64,000 nucleotides of DNA from VBCG01 sp044226535 (GTDB taxonomy: Bacteria; Pseudomonadota; Gammaproteobacteria; Burkholderiales; Casimicrobiaceae): positions 62,001 to 126,000 of the forward strand of contig JBGAGT010000006.1 in NCBI GenBank assembly GCA_044226535.1, given 5' to 3'. The notes under the pieces were generated by a model that was not told where the DNA came from, did no database searches, and worked only from the letters and a program-made list of their open reading frames with translations. Positions 26,765-36,567 of the stretch are shown piece by piece; within the stretch, counting starts at the first letter, position 1, and each line of letters begins with the position of its first letter. Both the position numbers and the translations under genes were made by a program.

Positions 26765-27397
26765 ATGAGCGCCAAGGTCACCGTCGTCGACCACCCGCTG
26801 GTGCAGCACAAGCTGACGCTGCTGCGCCGTCGCGAGACCTCGACCAACAATTTCCGCCGCATGCTGGGCGAGATCGGCGCGCTGATGGCCTACGAGGTGA
26901 CGCGCGACATGCCCGTGAACTACGTCGACATCGACACGCCGCTCGAGCGCATGCGTGCGCCGCTGATCGACGGCAAGAAGCTGGTGTTCGCGCCCATCCT
27001 GCGCGCCGGCACGGGCCTGCTCGAGGGCTTCCTGTCGGTGGTGCCCGCGGCGCGCGTCGGGCACGTGGGCCTCTACCGCGATCCCGACACGCTCGAGGCC
27101 GTCGAGTACTACTTCAAGATGCCGCGCGACCTCGCCGAGCGCGACGTGGTCGTGCTCGACCCCATGCTCGCCACCGGCCATTCGGCGGTCGCGGCGGTGA
27201 CGCGCATCAAGGCCGCCTCGCCGCGCTCGATCCGCTTCGTCTGCCTCGTCGCCGCGCCGGAGGGTATCGCGACCTTCACGGCCGCGCATCCCGACGTCGC
27301 GGTGTTCACCGCCGCCATCGATCGCCAGCTCGACGACCACGGCTACATCGTGCCGGGCCTCGGCGACGCGGGCGACCGCATCTTCGGCACCAAGTAG
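26765..27397 (+). CDS. upp: Uracil phosphoribosyltransferase
   Basis: A 210-residue pyrimidine-salvage enzyme that makes UMP from uracil and PRPP. The PRPP loop VVVLDPMLATGHSAVAAV, the opening VTVVDHPLVQHKLTLLRRRE and the C-terminal GYIVPGLGDAGDRIFGTK are diagnostic. It lies alone; uraA is not seen next to it. Confidence 0.97.
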   Translation: MSAKVTVVDHPLVQHKLTLLRRRETSTNNFRRMLGEIGALMAYEVTRDMPVNYVDIDTPLERMRAPLIDGKKLVFAPILRAGTGLLEGFLSVVPAARVGHVGLYRDPDTLEAVEYYFKMPRDLAERDVVVLDPMLATGHSAVAAVTRIKAASPRSIRFVCLVAAPEGIATFTAAHPDVAVFTAAIDRQLDDHGYIVPGLGDAGDRIFGTK

Positions 27398-27561
27398 CGG
27401 TGCGTCAGTAAGCACACGCTTTCGCGGGTCGCGCCGTCCTGCGCGTCCTCGCACGCCAACCCGCTGTCGCCCGATGTCCTACACGCTGATCGGCGCACTG
27501 CCGATTCAGCGGGCGGGCCGCCTGTTGCACGATGCAACGAATCATCCTGTGGAGGTGCCAA

Positions 27562-28263
27562 ATGGCCGAAGCTGCCCGGGTCACCGCGTTGCCGCGTCGC
27601 GGCGATGCCACGCGCGAGCGCCTGCTCGATGCAGCCGAGACGCTGGTGTCCGAGCGCGGCTTTCGCGAGCCCTCGCACCGCGCGCTCGCGGGGCTGGCGG
27701 GGGTCCACGTCGCGCTGGTCAACTATCACTTCGGCAGCAAGGAGCTGCTGTTCGAGGAGGCGCTGGGGCGCCGCGCGGCGCGCATCGGCGACGCCTGGCG
27801 CGAGGCGCTGCGCGAGGCGCGCGCGCACCCTTCGTTCACCGCCGAGGACGTGCTGCGCGCCTGGTGGCTGCCTTTCGAGGGCGTCGAGTGCGCCGAGGAC
27901 ACGCCCTGGCGCAATTACCTCTGCGTCATCGCGCGCCTGCCCGAGGCACCCGAGGGTGCCGAATGGCACGAGCGCTACTTCGGCGAGGTCGTCTGCGAGT
28001 TCAAGCAGGCGCTTCGCCAGTCGCTGCCCGGCATTCCCGATGCCACGCTCGACGCGGGCTTCCGCTATGCGCGCCAGGTGTTCGACATGATCCTGCTGCA
28101 CCGCTGCAGCAAGACCGGCGTGACGCCGGTGCCGGGCGGCTACCGCGCGGAGGACGTCGACTGCGCCATCGCCTTCCTGGGCGCGGGCCTGCGGCGGCTG
28201 TCGATGAACCACGTGCCGCTCAACTTCCCGCGGCGCGAGGCACGCAGCGCCTGCACGGCCTAG
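27562..28263 (+). CDS. TetR-family regulator (CecR/DUF1956-like)
   Basis: The start at 27562 (MAEAARVTALPRRGDATRER) has the site GTGGAGGTGCC. The HTH is in residues about 15-65 (LLDAAETLVSERGFREPSHRALAGLAGVHVALVNYHFGSKELLF). The C-terminal ligand domain has Trp/Glu-rich helices of the kind seen in DUF1956 proteins. The target is unknown; there is no divergent efflux gene. It overlaps the convergent deacetylase gene by 4 bp. Confidence 0.88.
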   Translation: MAEAARVTALPRRGDATRERLLDAAETLVSERGFREPSHRALAGLAGVHVALVNYHFGSKELLFEEALGRRAARIGDAWREALREARAHPSFTAEDVLRAWWLPFEGVECAEDTPWRNYLCVIARLPEAPEGAEWHERYFGEVVCEFKQALRQSLPGIPDATLDAGFRYARQVFDMILLHRCSKTGVTPVPGGYRAEDVDCAIAFLGAGLRRLSMNHVPLNFPRREARSACTA

Positions 28264-29045
28264 GGCGAAGGCATCGCCATCGCGTCGCGCTTGGTGAGCG
28301 GCGTGCGGTCGGCGAGCGTGCGCTCGATCAACCGCCGCCAGTGCTCGCGCACCGGTGCGAAGCCCGCGTCGAGCGGGTGCAGCGACAGCCTCAGGAGCCT
28401 GCGCGAAGCCATCCGTGCGGCCTCGCGCGCGATCAGCGTGCGCGAAAGCGCGCGGCGCCACGCGCGATCGGGGCTGTAGCAGAAGTTGCCGGTGCGCTCG
28501 AGCGACCAGTCCGGCAGCCGGTGGATCCCCGCCTTCACCGGGACGTAGCGGAAGCGGTGGCCGCTCGCCTCCAGCGCGCGCCGCGTGGCCGCGTTGAGCT
28601 GCCAGGCCGGCGGCACGAAGCCATCGAGCGGCCAGCCCAGCGATTCGAACAGCGCGATGCCGGCCGCGAGCCTGCGCGCCGCTTCGCCGCCGTCGATGGC
28701 GGCGAACTCGGCCTCGCTGCGGGTCAGCACGCGCCGCGCGAAAAAGCCGGCCAGGCTGCGCGGCGCCGCGGCCTCGTCGACGTGGTAGTAGCCGTGCAGC
28801 GCGAGCTCGTCGCCGCGCGCGAGGCGCCGGCCCAGCGCGTCGACGAAGGCGTGTGCGTCGCGCACCGCGACGCCGCGGTGGAAATGCGGCACGACCAGCA
28901 GCGTCACCGGCGGCGAGCCCAGGCTGTCGATCATGTCGAGCAGCACCTGGCAGCGCGGCCAGGTGGCCGGCGCGACGTCGTGCACGACGATCGCCGCGAC
29001 CGGCCTCGCCCGGGCGTCGGCACGGTCGCCGGCGCGATCGTCCAT
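28260..29045 (-). CDS. Polysaccharide deacetylase-like protein (DUF2334)
   Basis: A 261-residue protein with the NodB-like DUF2334 pattern: VAAIVVHDVAPATWPRC (Asp for metal), TLLVVPHFH, DELALHGYYHVDE (His-x-x-x-His), WPLDGFVPPAWQLN and LSLHPLDAGF. Likely role: deacetylation of a surface glycan. It overlaps the upstream glycosyltransferase by one base (TGATG), so the two are a translationally coupled pair. Confidence 0.85.
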   Translation of the reverse strand: MDDRAGDRADARARPVAAIVVHDVAPATWPRCQVLLDMIDSLGSPPVTLLVVPHFHRGVAVRDAHAFVDALGRRLARGDELALHGYYHVDEAAAPRSLAGFFARRVLTRSEAEFAAIDGGEAARRLAAGIALFESLGWPLDGFVPPAWQLNAATRRALEASGHRFRYVPVKAGIHRLPDWSLERTGNFCYSPDRAWRRALSRTLIAREAARMASRRLLRLSLHPLDAGFAPVREHWRRLIERTLADRTPLTKRDAMAMPSP

Positions 29046-30208
29046 CAGGTCGTCACCGGTGCCGGCACCATCTTCCGCGTGGCGACCAGCGCCGGCACCG
29101 TCGACAGCGGCGCGGCGACCGCCATGCGATACAGCGCGAGCATGCGATGCATCGAATGGTCGAGCGAGAAATGCGCCTCGACGCGCCGTCGCGCCTGCTC
29201 GCCCACGGCGTCGATGCCGCGGGCATAGAGCGCCGACACCGCCTCGGCGAGCGAGGCGCCGCTGCCGGGCCGGGCGAGCTCGCCCGAGGCGGCGTCGATG
29301 ACCTCGGGTGCCGCGCCGCCGCGCGTGGCCGCCACCGGCCGCCCGCAAGCCATGGCCTCGAGGTAGACGAGGCCGAAGGTCTCGACGTCGCCCGCGTGCA
29401 CCAGGACGTCGGCACTCGCGATGAGCTGTGCCACCGCCGCGGTGCGCGCGACGAAGGGAATGCGCGTGACGTTGCGCGGCAGCGGCGGAAGCGCCTCGCC
29501 CGCGCTGCCCCCGACCAGCAGCAGGTGGTGCGGGGCGCCGAGGCGCCGGTAGGCGTCGAGCAGGACGTCGATGCGCTTCTCCGACGAGAAGCGGCCGACG
29601 TAGATCGCGAGCCGCGCCGACTCGGCGAGGCCGAGCTTGCGGCGCAGCCCGGCGCTGCGAAAGCGGGGATGGAACTGCTCGGCGTCCACGCCGAGGTGGC
29701 GCACCAGCGCGCGCTCGATGCCGAGCGACGCCAGCCGGTCGCGCATGTGCGCGCTCGGCGCGATCACCAGGTCGCAGCGTTCGTAGAAGAGGCGCGAATA
29801 GCGCCGCAGCACCCGCTCGGCCAGCGGGCCGCGGCGGGCGTCGGCGAAATGCACGAGGTCGACGTGCGCGAAGGCGATCAGCGGGACGGAGCAACGCCGC
29901 GCCGCCGCCAGCGCGAACCAGGCCTCGGAGCCCAGGTCGCTGGTCTCGATGACGTCGGGCTCGAGTGCCGCCAGCGCATCCACCCAGCGCGGCGCGTCGA
30001 AGGCCCAGCGCAGTTCGCCGCAGCCCGGAAGGCGCAGGCCGCGCAGCAGGACCTCGCCCTCGCCCCCGCGACCCTCGGCGGCCGCCGCGACGACCTGCGA
30101 ATGCCGCACGCCGCCATGGTCGCGCAGCCAGCGTCGCTTGGTCGCGAGGTAGCGCGACACGCCGCCCACGGCGGGTCCGTGCAGCATGGTGACGTCGACC
30201 AGGTGCAT
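29045..30208 (-). CDS. Glycosyltransferase, GT4-like (group 1)
   Basis: The start at 30208 (MHLVDVTMLHGPAVGGVSRY) follows GTGGAGGTTGCG. The 387-residue GT-B enzyme has the N-terminal motif GGVSRYL, the nucleotide-sugar site YVGRFSSEKRIDVLLDAYRRL and the C-terminal EX7E-like stretch ETFGLVYLEAMACGRPVAAT. It works with the coupled deacetylase, probably in making an exopolysaccharide or glycolipid. Confidence 0.9.
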   Translation of the reverse strand: MHLVDVTMLHGPAVGGVSRYLATKRRWLRDHGGVRHSQVVAAAAEGRGGEGEVLLRGLRLPGCGELRWAFDAPRWVDALAALEPDVIETSDLGSEAWFALAAARRCSVPLIAFAHVDLVHFADARRGPLAERVLRRYSRLFYERCDLVIAPSAHMRDRLASLGIERALVRHLGVDAEQFHPRFRSAGLRRKLGLAESARLAIYVGRFSSEKRIDVLLDAYRRLGAPHHLLLVGGSAGEALPPLPRNVTRIPFVARTAAVAQLIASADVLVHAGDVETFGLVYLEAMACGRPVAATRGGAAPEVIDAASGELARPGSGASLAEAVSALYARGIDAVGEQARRRVEAHFSLDHSMHRMLALYRMAVAAPLSTVPALVATRKMVPAPVTT

Positions 30209-30314
30209 CGCAACCTCCACGGCGTCGCGCCCCCGGCGCGATGCCGATCCGTTGAAGCCCCGGGGCCAGCATACCGTAGCCGCGCGGGCGGCCATGGTCA
30301 GCCGTACAGGAGCC

Positions 30315-30725
30315 TCAGCGCCGCGCCGCGGCCGCCGCCTGGGCGCGCTGGTCGAGGAAGCGCAGCAGGTCGTCGAAGCCGACGCGGCCGGTTCCGCCCG
30401 TGTCGATCGCGTCGAAGTGCCGCGCGATGAAGCCGAAGCCGCGCGCGGCCTCGTCGCGCGTGAGCAGGCCGTCGCCATCGCCGTCGGCCGCCGTGAAGCT
30501 CGCGGCGAGTCGACGGCGCGCTTCGGCGGCGAGGTCGGTGCCGGAAGATGGCGCAGCCCGCCGCTCGGCGCCCCGCTGCTCGGGCGCGACCCAGGGGTCG
30601 CGATGCGGCGTCTCGATGACGGCCGCCGGCACGTCGGAGCCGGCGGCGAGCGCCGCGGGCGCGAGCGTCGCCGCGCCCAGCAGCGCAAGGGCCGCGCACA
30701 GGCACCGGCGCGGTCGCGCGCTCAT
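30315..30725 (-). CDS. Exported EF-hand protein
   Basis: A 136-residue protein with a signal peptide (MSARPRRCLCAALALLGAAT) and two EF-hand loops: DGDGDGLLTRDE (about residues 81-92) and DTGGTGRVGFDD (about 107-118). It likely binds Ca2+ in the periplasm. It starts 28 bp after the S10 peptidase and may be co-transcribed with it. Confidence 0.82.
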   Translation of the reverse strand: MSARPRRCLCAALALLGAATLAPAALAAGSDVPAAVIETPHRDPWVAPEQRGAERRAAPSSGTDLAAEARRRLAASFTAADGDGDGLLTRDEAARGFGFIARHFDAIDTGGTGRVGFDDLLRFLDQRAQAAAAARR

Positions 30726-30753
30726 GGTGTCGCACCCGTCGGCAGCGCCGAGG

Positions 30754-32385
30754 TCATGGCGTGCCTCCGGCGAGGCCCGTCGCGGCGGTACCGGCGGCGT
30801 AGAACACCCGCAGGTCGGCCTTCTCCCGCGCCAGCGAATCGTCGTCGAGGTAGGTCATGTGGCCTCCCATGTAGTGCAGGATGCGGACGTCGACGCCCGG
30901 CCCCAGCCGCGCGAGGTCGATTTCGGTCTGGTAGAAGGGCGTCACGATGTCGTGGTAGCCGTTGAGCGAGAGGATCCGCAGCGAGGGGTTGAGCGCGAGC
31001 GCGGCCGCGAGGTCGGGGACCGTGTCGGGCAGCGCCCGGCCCTCGTGGGCGAAGGTCCATCGCGTGATCGCGTTGCCGAGCAGGACGTAGCGCGACGGCG
31101 TGGTGTAGCCGAGGTCGGCGAGGTAGCGGGTGATCGCCGTGGCGAAGCCGTCCTCGAAGAACGCGCTCGAAGGATCGCCGCTCGAGGCGAGCGCGCTGCC
31201 GGCGGGGGCGTTCATCCGGGCGTCGTAGAGCCCCAGCACGGTGCCCGGGATGAGCTGGGCCTGGTAGATGGCCGGCGTGACGTTCACGCGCGTGCTCCAG
31301 GTGGCCGCGTCCAGCCCGGTGAGGTTGGCGAGGGTCTGCGCCAACGCGCTCGGCAGGGGCGTGCGGCTCGTGCGCCAGGCGCGCACGGCGGGGTCGAACT
31401 GCCCGGTGGCGATGCTGCGCGCCCCTTCGAGCCACGCGGGCAGCTCGGCCTCGCCGGGATTCGGCAGGTCACGCTGGTACCAGGCGCCGGTGGCCGCGTA
31501 CGAGGGGACGAAGCCGGTGCAGGGGACGGTCGCCGCCCCGCAGCTCGCGTTGTAGTCGAGGACCGACGACTGCAGGATCACGCCCTCGAGCTCGATGCCG
31601 GCGGTCTCGAGGGCGCGTGCCAGCACCGCGCTGCGGGTGGTGCCGTAGGACTCGCCGAACAGGTACTTGGGCGAGGCGTCGCGCTGGTAGGCGGCGAGGT
31701 AGCGGCGCACGAAATCGCGGAACACGCCGGCGTCGGCGTCCACGCCCCAGAACTCGAGGTTGATGTTGGGCGCGATCGCCGTCGAAAGGCCCGCGCCCAC
31801 GGCGTCGACGAACACCATGTCGGTGACGTCGATCAGGCTCTGCGCGTTGGGAACGAGCGGGAAGGGCGCGGGGTTCGCGGTCGACGGCGCGCCGGTCTGC
31901 AGGCGCACCGGCGAGAACGACCCGAGGTGCAGCCAGGCCGTCGCCGACCCGGGCCCGCCGTTGTAGAAGAACGTCACCGGCCGCGTGGCGGCGGATGCGC
32001 CGTCGAGGGTGTAGGCGACATAAAAGAAGGACGCCTCGGGCGCACCGGTCGCGGGATCGCTGGCCGTGAGGTGGCCGACCGTGGCCGTGTACGCATGGCT
32101 CGCGCCGTCCACGACGACGGTGTGCTTCGACGAGACCGCGAGCTCCTGCGCGGAATCGAGCCGGCTGCCATAAGCGCTCGAATAGAGGGCGGTGTCGAAC
32201 CAGGTTTGCGGGGCCTGCGCCGAATCGGACGAGCCGCCGCCCCCGCCGCAACCCGCCAGCAGCGCGCAGGCGCCGAGCGCCGCCACGGCCAGGGCGCGAT
32301 GCCACGCCGCGTGCGCGGCCGCGCGCCGATGTCGCGCATGCGATCGGCGGGGTAACAGGCGGAGTAACAGTTGCCGGGATTTCAT
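30754..32385 (-). CDS. S10 serine carboxypeptidase-like lipoprotein
   Basis: A 543-residue protein. The N-terminus is Arg/His-rich, then a hydrophobic stretch and a lipobox LLAGC (Cys46) followed by Gly, Ser: a lipoprotein. The alpha/beta-hydrolase S10 motifs are FYNGGPGS, the nucleophile elbow FGESYGTT (Ser246) and the C-terminal His in MGGHMTYLD. It probably trims peptides at the cell surface or periplasm. It is divergent from the subtilase at 32655. Confidence 0.88.
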   Translation of the reverse strand: MKSRQLLLRLLPRRSHARHRRAAAHAAWHRALAVAALGACALLAGCGGGGGSSDSAQAPQTWFDTALYSSAYGSRLDSAQELAVSSKHTVVVDGASHAYTATVGHLTASDPATGAPEASFFYVAYTLDGASAATRPVTFFYNGGPGSATAWLHLGSFSPVRLQTGAPSTANPAPFPLVPNAQSLIDVTDMVFVDAVGAGLSTAIAPNINLEFWGVDADAGVFRDFVRRYLAAYQRDASPKYLFGESYGTTRSAVLARALETAGIELEGVILQSSVLDYNASCGAATVPCTGFVPSYAATGAWYQRDLPNPGEAELPAWLEGARSIATGQFDPAVRAWRTSRTPLPSALAQTLANLTGLDAATWSTRVNVTPAIYQAQLIPGTVLGLYDARMNAPAGSALASSGDPSSAFFEDGFATAITRYLADLGYTTPSRYVLLGNAITRWTFAHEGRALPDTVPDLAAALALNPSLRILSLNGYHDIVTPFYQTEIDLARLGPGVDVRILHYMGGHMTYLDDDSLAREKADLRVFYAAGTAATGLAGGTP

Positions 32386-32654
32386 GCCGTCATCATAAGT
32401 CACCCCCCGGCTCGCCACTGCGCGGACCCATCCGCGCCACGTCCGGGCGCCCCGCCACATCGCGGTGCGCCGCGCTGCGCCTTGGAATCGCGCACGGATG
32501 GGTGTAGATTCGCGGCGCACGATGCAGCGCGGCACACGCGCATGCATCGCAGGCAACAAGGGGATGCCGGCCGGCGCGACGATCGTGACGGCGGGCGGGG
32601 GAACGCGGGGCCGCGCAAGCGGTGCCGCGGCAAGCACGAATGGGGATCCAATCC

Positions 32655-35600
32655 ATGATGTCGACTGGTGATCGTGTCGCGCGGGCCCGCATGCCCGCCC
32701 GGCGCGCGGGAAGCGCTCGTGTCCGCGTGGTGGCAGCCACGCTGGCGATTGCAATCGCGGAGCTGTGCGCGGCGGCGCCGATCGCGCGGCCTTCCGCGGT
32801 CGAGCCGGTGATCCTCAACGCGACCGACCCGGGCTTCGTCGCGCCGCGCGCGCTGACGCAACGCAACCCGCAAGGGACCGTCGCGGTGCTGGTCGAGCTG
32901 AGCGGGCCCGCGGGCCTCGAGCGCTATGTCGCCGCGGGCGGCCGCCATGGGCATGTCAACGCCTCGGCTGACGCGGCGCTGTCGAGCCAGGTGAACGCCA
33001 ACCGCACGCAGCAGGACCGCGTGGCGGGCTCGATCCGCGGCAAGGGCATCGCCTTCACCGAGATCTACCGCGTGCAGCAGGTCAAGAACGCCATCGCCAT
33101 GAAGGTCTCGGCCGCCGACGTCGCGAAGCTGCGCAGCGTCGACGGCGTGCTGCGCGTGCGCGTGCTGCAGAAGGAGGTGCCCACCAGCGCCAAGAGCGTG
33201 CCCTTCGTCGGCGCGCCCTCGGTGTGGGAAGGCGGGGAGACGCGGCCGGCGGTCGATGGCACGGGCATCAAGATCGCCATCATCGACAGCGGCATCGACT
33301 ACATGCACGCCAACTTCGGCGGTGACGGCAGCGCGGCGTCCTACGCCGACAACGACCGGATCAGCACTGTCGGCCATAACAGCGGCGTGCCGATCTTCCC
33401 CACGACCAAGGTCGTCGGCGGCACCGACCTCGCCGGCGATGACTATGACGCCAATGACGACGCCGCGCCTCCGCAACCCGACGACAACCCGATGGACTGC
33501 GGCGGCCACGGCTCGCACGTCGCGGGCACGGCCGCGGGCTACGGCGTGACCACCGGCGGCGCGACCTTCCCGGGGCCGTTCGACACGGCAATCGACGCCG
33601 ACGCGCTGCGCATCTATCCCGGCATGGCGCCCAACGCCAAGCTCTACGCCTACCGCATCTTCGGCTGCGGCGGCTCGACCTTCCTCACCGTCGACGGCAT
33701 CGAGCACGCGGTGACCGACGGCGTCGACGTCATCAACATGTCGCTGGGCTCGCCGCTGGGCGGCCTGTCCGACACCAGCGCCGAGGCCGCCGAGGCGGCC
33801 GCAGCCGCGGGCGTGATCGTGGTCGTGTCGGCCGGCAACGGCGGCGACAGCTACTTCAACGTGGGTTCGCCTTCTTCGGCGAAGCGCGTGATCTCGGTGG
33901 CGAACTCCTGGGACGGCTACGAGAATGCCGCCACGGTGGCCTCGCCCGGTGGCAACTACTTCGCGGTCCCCGCGTCTTTCGGGCCGGCGCTGCCGAGCGG
34001 CACGCCGCTGTCGGGCGAAATCGCCATCGCCTCTCCGGCGAACGCGTGTTCCACCGTGTCCGCCTCGGTCTCGGGCAAGATCGCCATCGTCGACCGCGGC
34101 ACCTGCAACTTCATCGTCAAGATCGTCAACGCCCAGGTGGCGGGTGCGACGGCCGTGGTCGTCGTCGACAACACCGCCGAAGTGCCCATCGTCATGGGCG
34201 GCGACGCGACCGCGACCATCTCCTCGGTCATGATCAGCCAGCCCGACGGCGCCGCCCTCAAGGCGCAGGCGGGCGCGACGGTGTCCCTCCCGTTGGTCCC
34301 GGGCGGCGACATGGTCAATGCCTCGTCGTCGCGTGGGCCGAACAACGGCTCGGCCGACACCGGCATGGCCGACATGATCATGAAGGCCGACATCACCGCG
34401 CCCGGCACCAACATCGTGTCGACGCAGACGGGGATGACCTGCAACACCGGCGGCGACTGCATCACGCCCGCCGCAGGCGGTGTCATCACCGGCAACCAGT
34501 CGCTGACCATCTCCGGCACGTCGATGGCGGCGCCGCACGTCGCGGGCATGACCGCGCTGCTGCGCCAACTCCACCCCGATTACACGGTCGAGGAGATCAA
34601 GGCGCTGGCGATGAACGGCGCCATCCACGACCTCTACACCGCACCCCTGGGAGGCGGCTACCAGCACAGCGCGAGCCTGGTCGGTGCGGGGCGCATCGAC
34701 AGCGTGGCTGCGGCCGACCTGAATTACGTCGCCTTCGCCGACGGCGCCGCGGGTGCCGTCAACCTGACGTTCCCGGGGCAGATCGGCCCGGGGCCGACGA
34801 GCGTCACCAAGGCCCTGCGCATCGAGAACAAGGGCGCGAGCCCGGTAACGCTCACCCCGGGCATCGCGATGCTGCTCGAGAACCCCGGCATCACGTTCTC
34901 CGTGCCCTCGACGCCGGTGACCATCCCTGCTGGCGGCTCCACGACCATCGACGTGACGATGGACGGCGACCCGGCGACGACGCTCAACAACTTCAACCCG
35001 ACGACGTTCGCGACCCAGCTCACCACGCTCAGCGCGACGGCATTCCCGCGGTACTGGATGGGCGAGGCGAGCGGCTACGTGGTGCTCGAGGGCGACGACG
35101 AGTCGGTCGCACGCGTGCCGGTGTTCGTCGCGCCGTTCCCGGCCGGCGAGGTCAAGACCGACGCTGCGATCCAGACGGGCGGCGCGGCCAGCGGCACGGC
35201 CACGATCAACATCGGCGGGACGCCGGTGTGCACGGGCACGCCGCTGGGGGGCGACCCGGCTTCCGATTGCAACGTGAGCTCGGTCGAGCAGGCCCTGTCG
35301 CTGGTGCTGCCCTACGAGATGGTCGCCGAGACCGAGCGTGATCCCGCCATCCCGGCGGGCGCGCAGGTACGCACGCTCGGCATCGGCTTCGAGCCCCTGT
35401 CGTCGCGGCTTACCTTCGGCATCGGCATGTGGGCGCCGGTGTCGATGCCGGGGACGCCTTACAACGACGTCGAGATCACGCTCGTCGACGGGTCGGGCAA
35501 CCCGCTGTACACGATCTTCCCGTACATCGCGCGCAACTCGAGCGGCTCGCCGACCAACGTCATCGCCACCGCGGTGTACCGCTGGGCGACCGGCACGTCG

Positions 35601-36512
35601 TCGCTGTCGCTGTTCGCGAACGGGTGGAACCCGGCCGGCAACCCCGACATGCGGTTCTTCCAGAACGACGTGAGCGTGCTGGGTGTCTCGCTGTCCTCGC
35701 TGGGCATCACCGCCACCTCCACCATCACCTACTGGGTCGACAGCTGGGTCAACGGCGAGCTGCAGCAGGAGCTCGGCCCCTTCACCTACCACCTCGCCGC
35801 GCCGGGTGTGTCCTTCGGCGCGGGCGGCGACGACTCGGGATGGTTCCTCCCCGGCTTCTCCGACTACCCGATCTCGGTCGCCTACAACGCCGCCAACCTC
35901 GCGGCCAACGGCTCGCTGGGCGCGCTGATGATTCACCTGCACAACGCCCCGGGCAACACCCAGCAGAAGGTGCTGCTCGCCGGGACGGCGCCGACGTTCG
36001 CCAACGGCTTCTCGCGCAAGGTGCACGGCGCGGCGGGCGCGTTCGACCTCCTGCTGTCGGCCAACAGCAGCGACCCGACGACGGAGCCGCGCCGCGGGCC
36101 TTCGCAGACGGTGGTGTTCAGCTTCGACAAGCCGGTAGGCGAGGCCCACGCCGCGTTGACCGAGGGCTCGGGTGACGCGACGCTGGCGGCCACGAGCTTC
36201 ACCGGCAACGACGTGGAGGTTCAGCTCACCAACGTCAGCGACCGCAAGTACGTGACCGTGGAGCTGTCGGGCATCGTCGGCGCCGACGGCGCCACCGGCG
36301 CGCCGACGGTGTCGCGCCGGGTGGGCTTCCTGATGGGCGACACCAACCAGAACCGCAAGGTGACGGTGGCCGACATGGGCCTCATCAACACGGTGCTCGG
36401 CACGACGACCGTGGGGAACTTCCTGCGCGACATCGACGCCAGCGGGACCATCAGCGCGGCCGACATCGGCCTCGCCAACTCGAACCTCGCCAAGGTTCTT
36501 CCGGCACCCTGA
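32655..36512 (+). CDS. Large secreted subtilisin-like (S8) protease with PA insert and dockerin-like C-terminus
   Basis: A 1285-residue protein: basic signal region (1-41), I9-like propeptide (about 55-175) and catalytic domain with Asp211 (AIIDSGIDYMHANF), His285 (GGHGSHVAGTAA) and Ser623 (SGTSMAAPHVAGM). A PA domain is inserted (about 430-545), then beta-sandwich/Fn3-like domains (650-1220). The last 55 residues, GDTNQNRKVTVADMGLIN and DIDASGTISAADIGLANSNL, are two Ca2+-binding loops of the dockerin type. A signal peptide and domain layout like vibriolysin/KP-43 relatives suggest an exoprotease. Confidence 0.92.
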   Translation: MMSTGDRVARARMPARRAGSARVRVVAATLAIAIAELCAAAPIARPSAVEPVILNATDPGFVAPRALTQRNPQGTVAVLVELSGPAGLERYVAAGGRHGHVNASADAALSSQVNANRTQQDRVAGSIRGKGIAFTEIYRVQQVKNAIAMKVSAADVAKLRSVDGVLRVRVLQKEVPTSAKSVPFVGAPSVWEGGETRPAVDGTGIKIAIIDSGIDYMHANFGGDGSAASYADNDRISTVGHNSGVPIFPTTKVVGGTDLAGDDYDANDDAAPPQPDDNPMDCGGHGSHVAGTAAGYGVTTGGATFPGPFDTAIDADALRIYPGMAPNAKLYAYRIFGCGGSTFLTVDGIEHAVTDGVDVINMSLGSPLGGLSDTSAEAAEAAAAAGVIVVVSAGNGGDSYFNVGSPSSAKRVISVANSWDGYENAATVASPGGNYFAVPASFGPALPSGTPLSGEIAIASPANACSTVSASVSGKIAIVDRGTCNFIVKIVNAQVAGATAVVVVDNTAEVPIVMGGDATATISSVMISQPDGAALKAQAGATVSLPLVPGGDMVNASSSRGPNNGSADTGMADMIMKADITAPGTNIVSTQTGMTCNTGGDCITPAAGGVITGNQSLTISGTSMAAPHVAGMTALLRQLHPDYTVEEIKALAMNGAIHDLYTAPLGGGYQHSASLVGAGRIDSVAAADLNYVAFADGAAGAVNLTFPGQIGPGPTSVTKALRIENKGASPVTLTPGIAMLLENPGITFSVPSTPVTIPAGGSTTIDVTMDGDPATTLNNFNPTTFATQLTTLSATAFPRYWMGEASGYVVLEGDDESVARVPVFVAPFPAGEVKTDAAIQTGGAASGTATINIGGTPVCTGTPLGGDPASDCNVSSVEQALSLVLPYEMVAETERDPAIPAGAQVRTLGIGFEPLSSRLTFGIGMWAPVSMPGTPYNDVEITLVDGSGNPLYTIFPYIARNSSGSPTNVIATAVYRWATGTSSLSLFANGWNPAGNPDMRFFQNDVSVLGVSLSSLGITATSTITYWVDSWVNGELQQELGPFTYHLAAPGVSFGAGGDDSGWFLPGFSDYPISVAYNAANLAANGSLGALMIHLHNAPGNTQQKVLLAGTAPTFANGFSRKVHGAAGAFDLLLSANSSDPTTEPRRGPSQTVVFSFDKPVGEAHAALTEGSGDATLAATSFTGNDVEVQLTNVSDRKYVTVELSGIVGADGATGAPTVSRRVGFLMGDTNQNRKVTVADMGLINTVLGTTTVGNFLRDIDASGTISAADIGLANSNLAKVLPAP

Positions 36513-36567
36513 CATGCGACACGACGACGAGATGAACACCATGCCCTTGCACAACGGAGTCACGGCC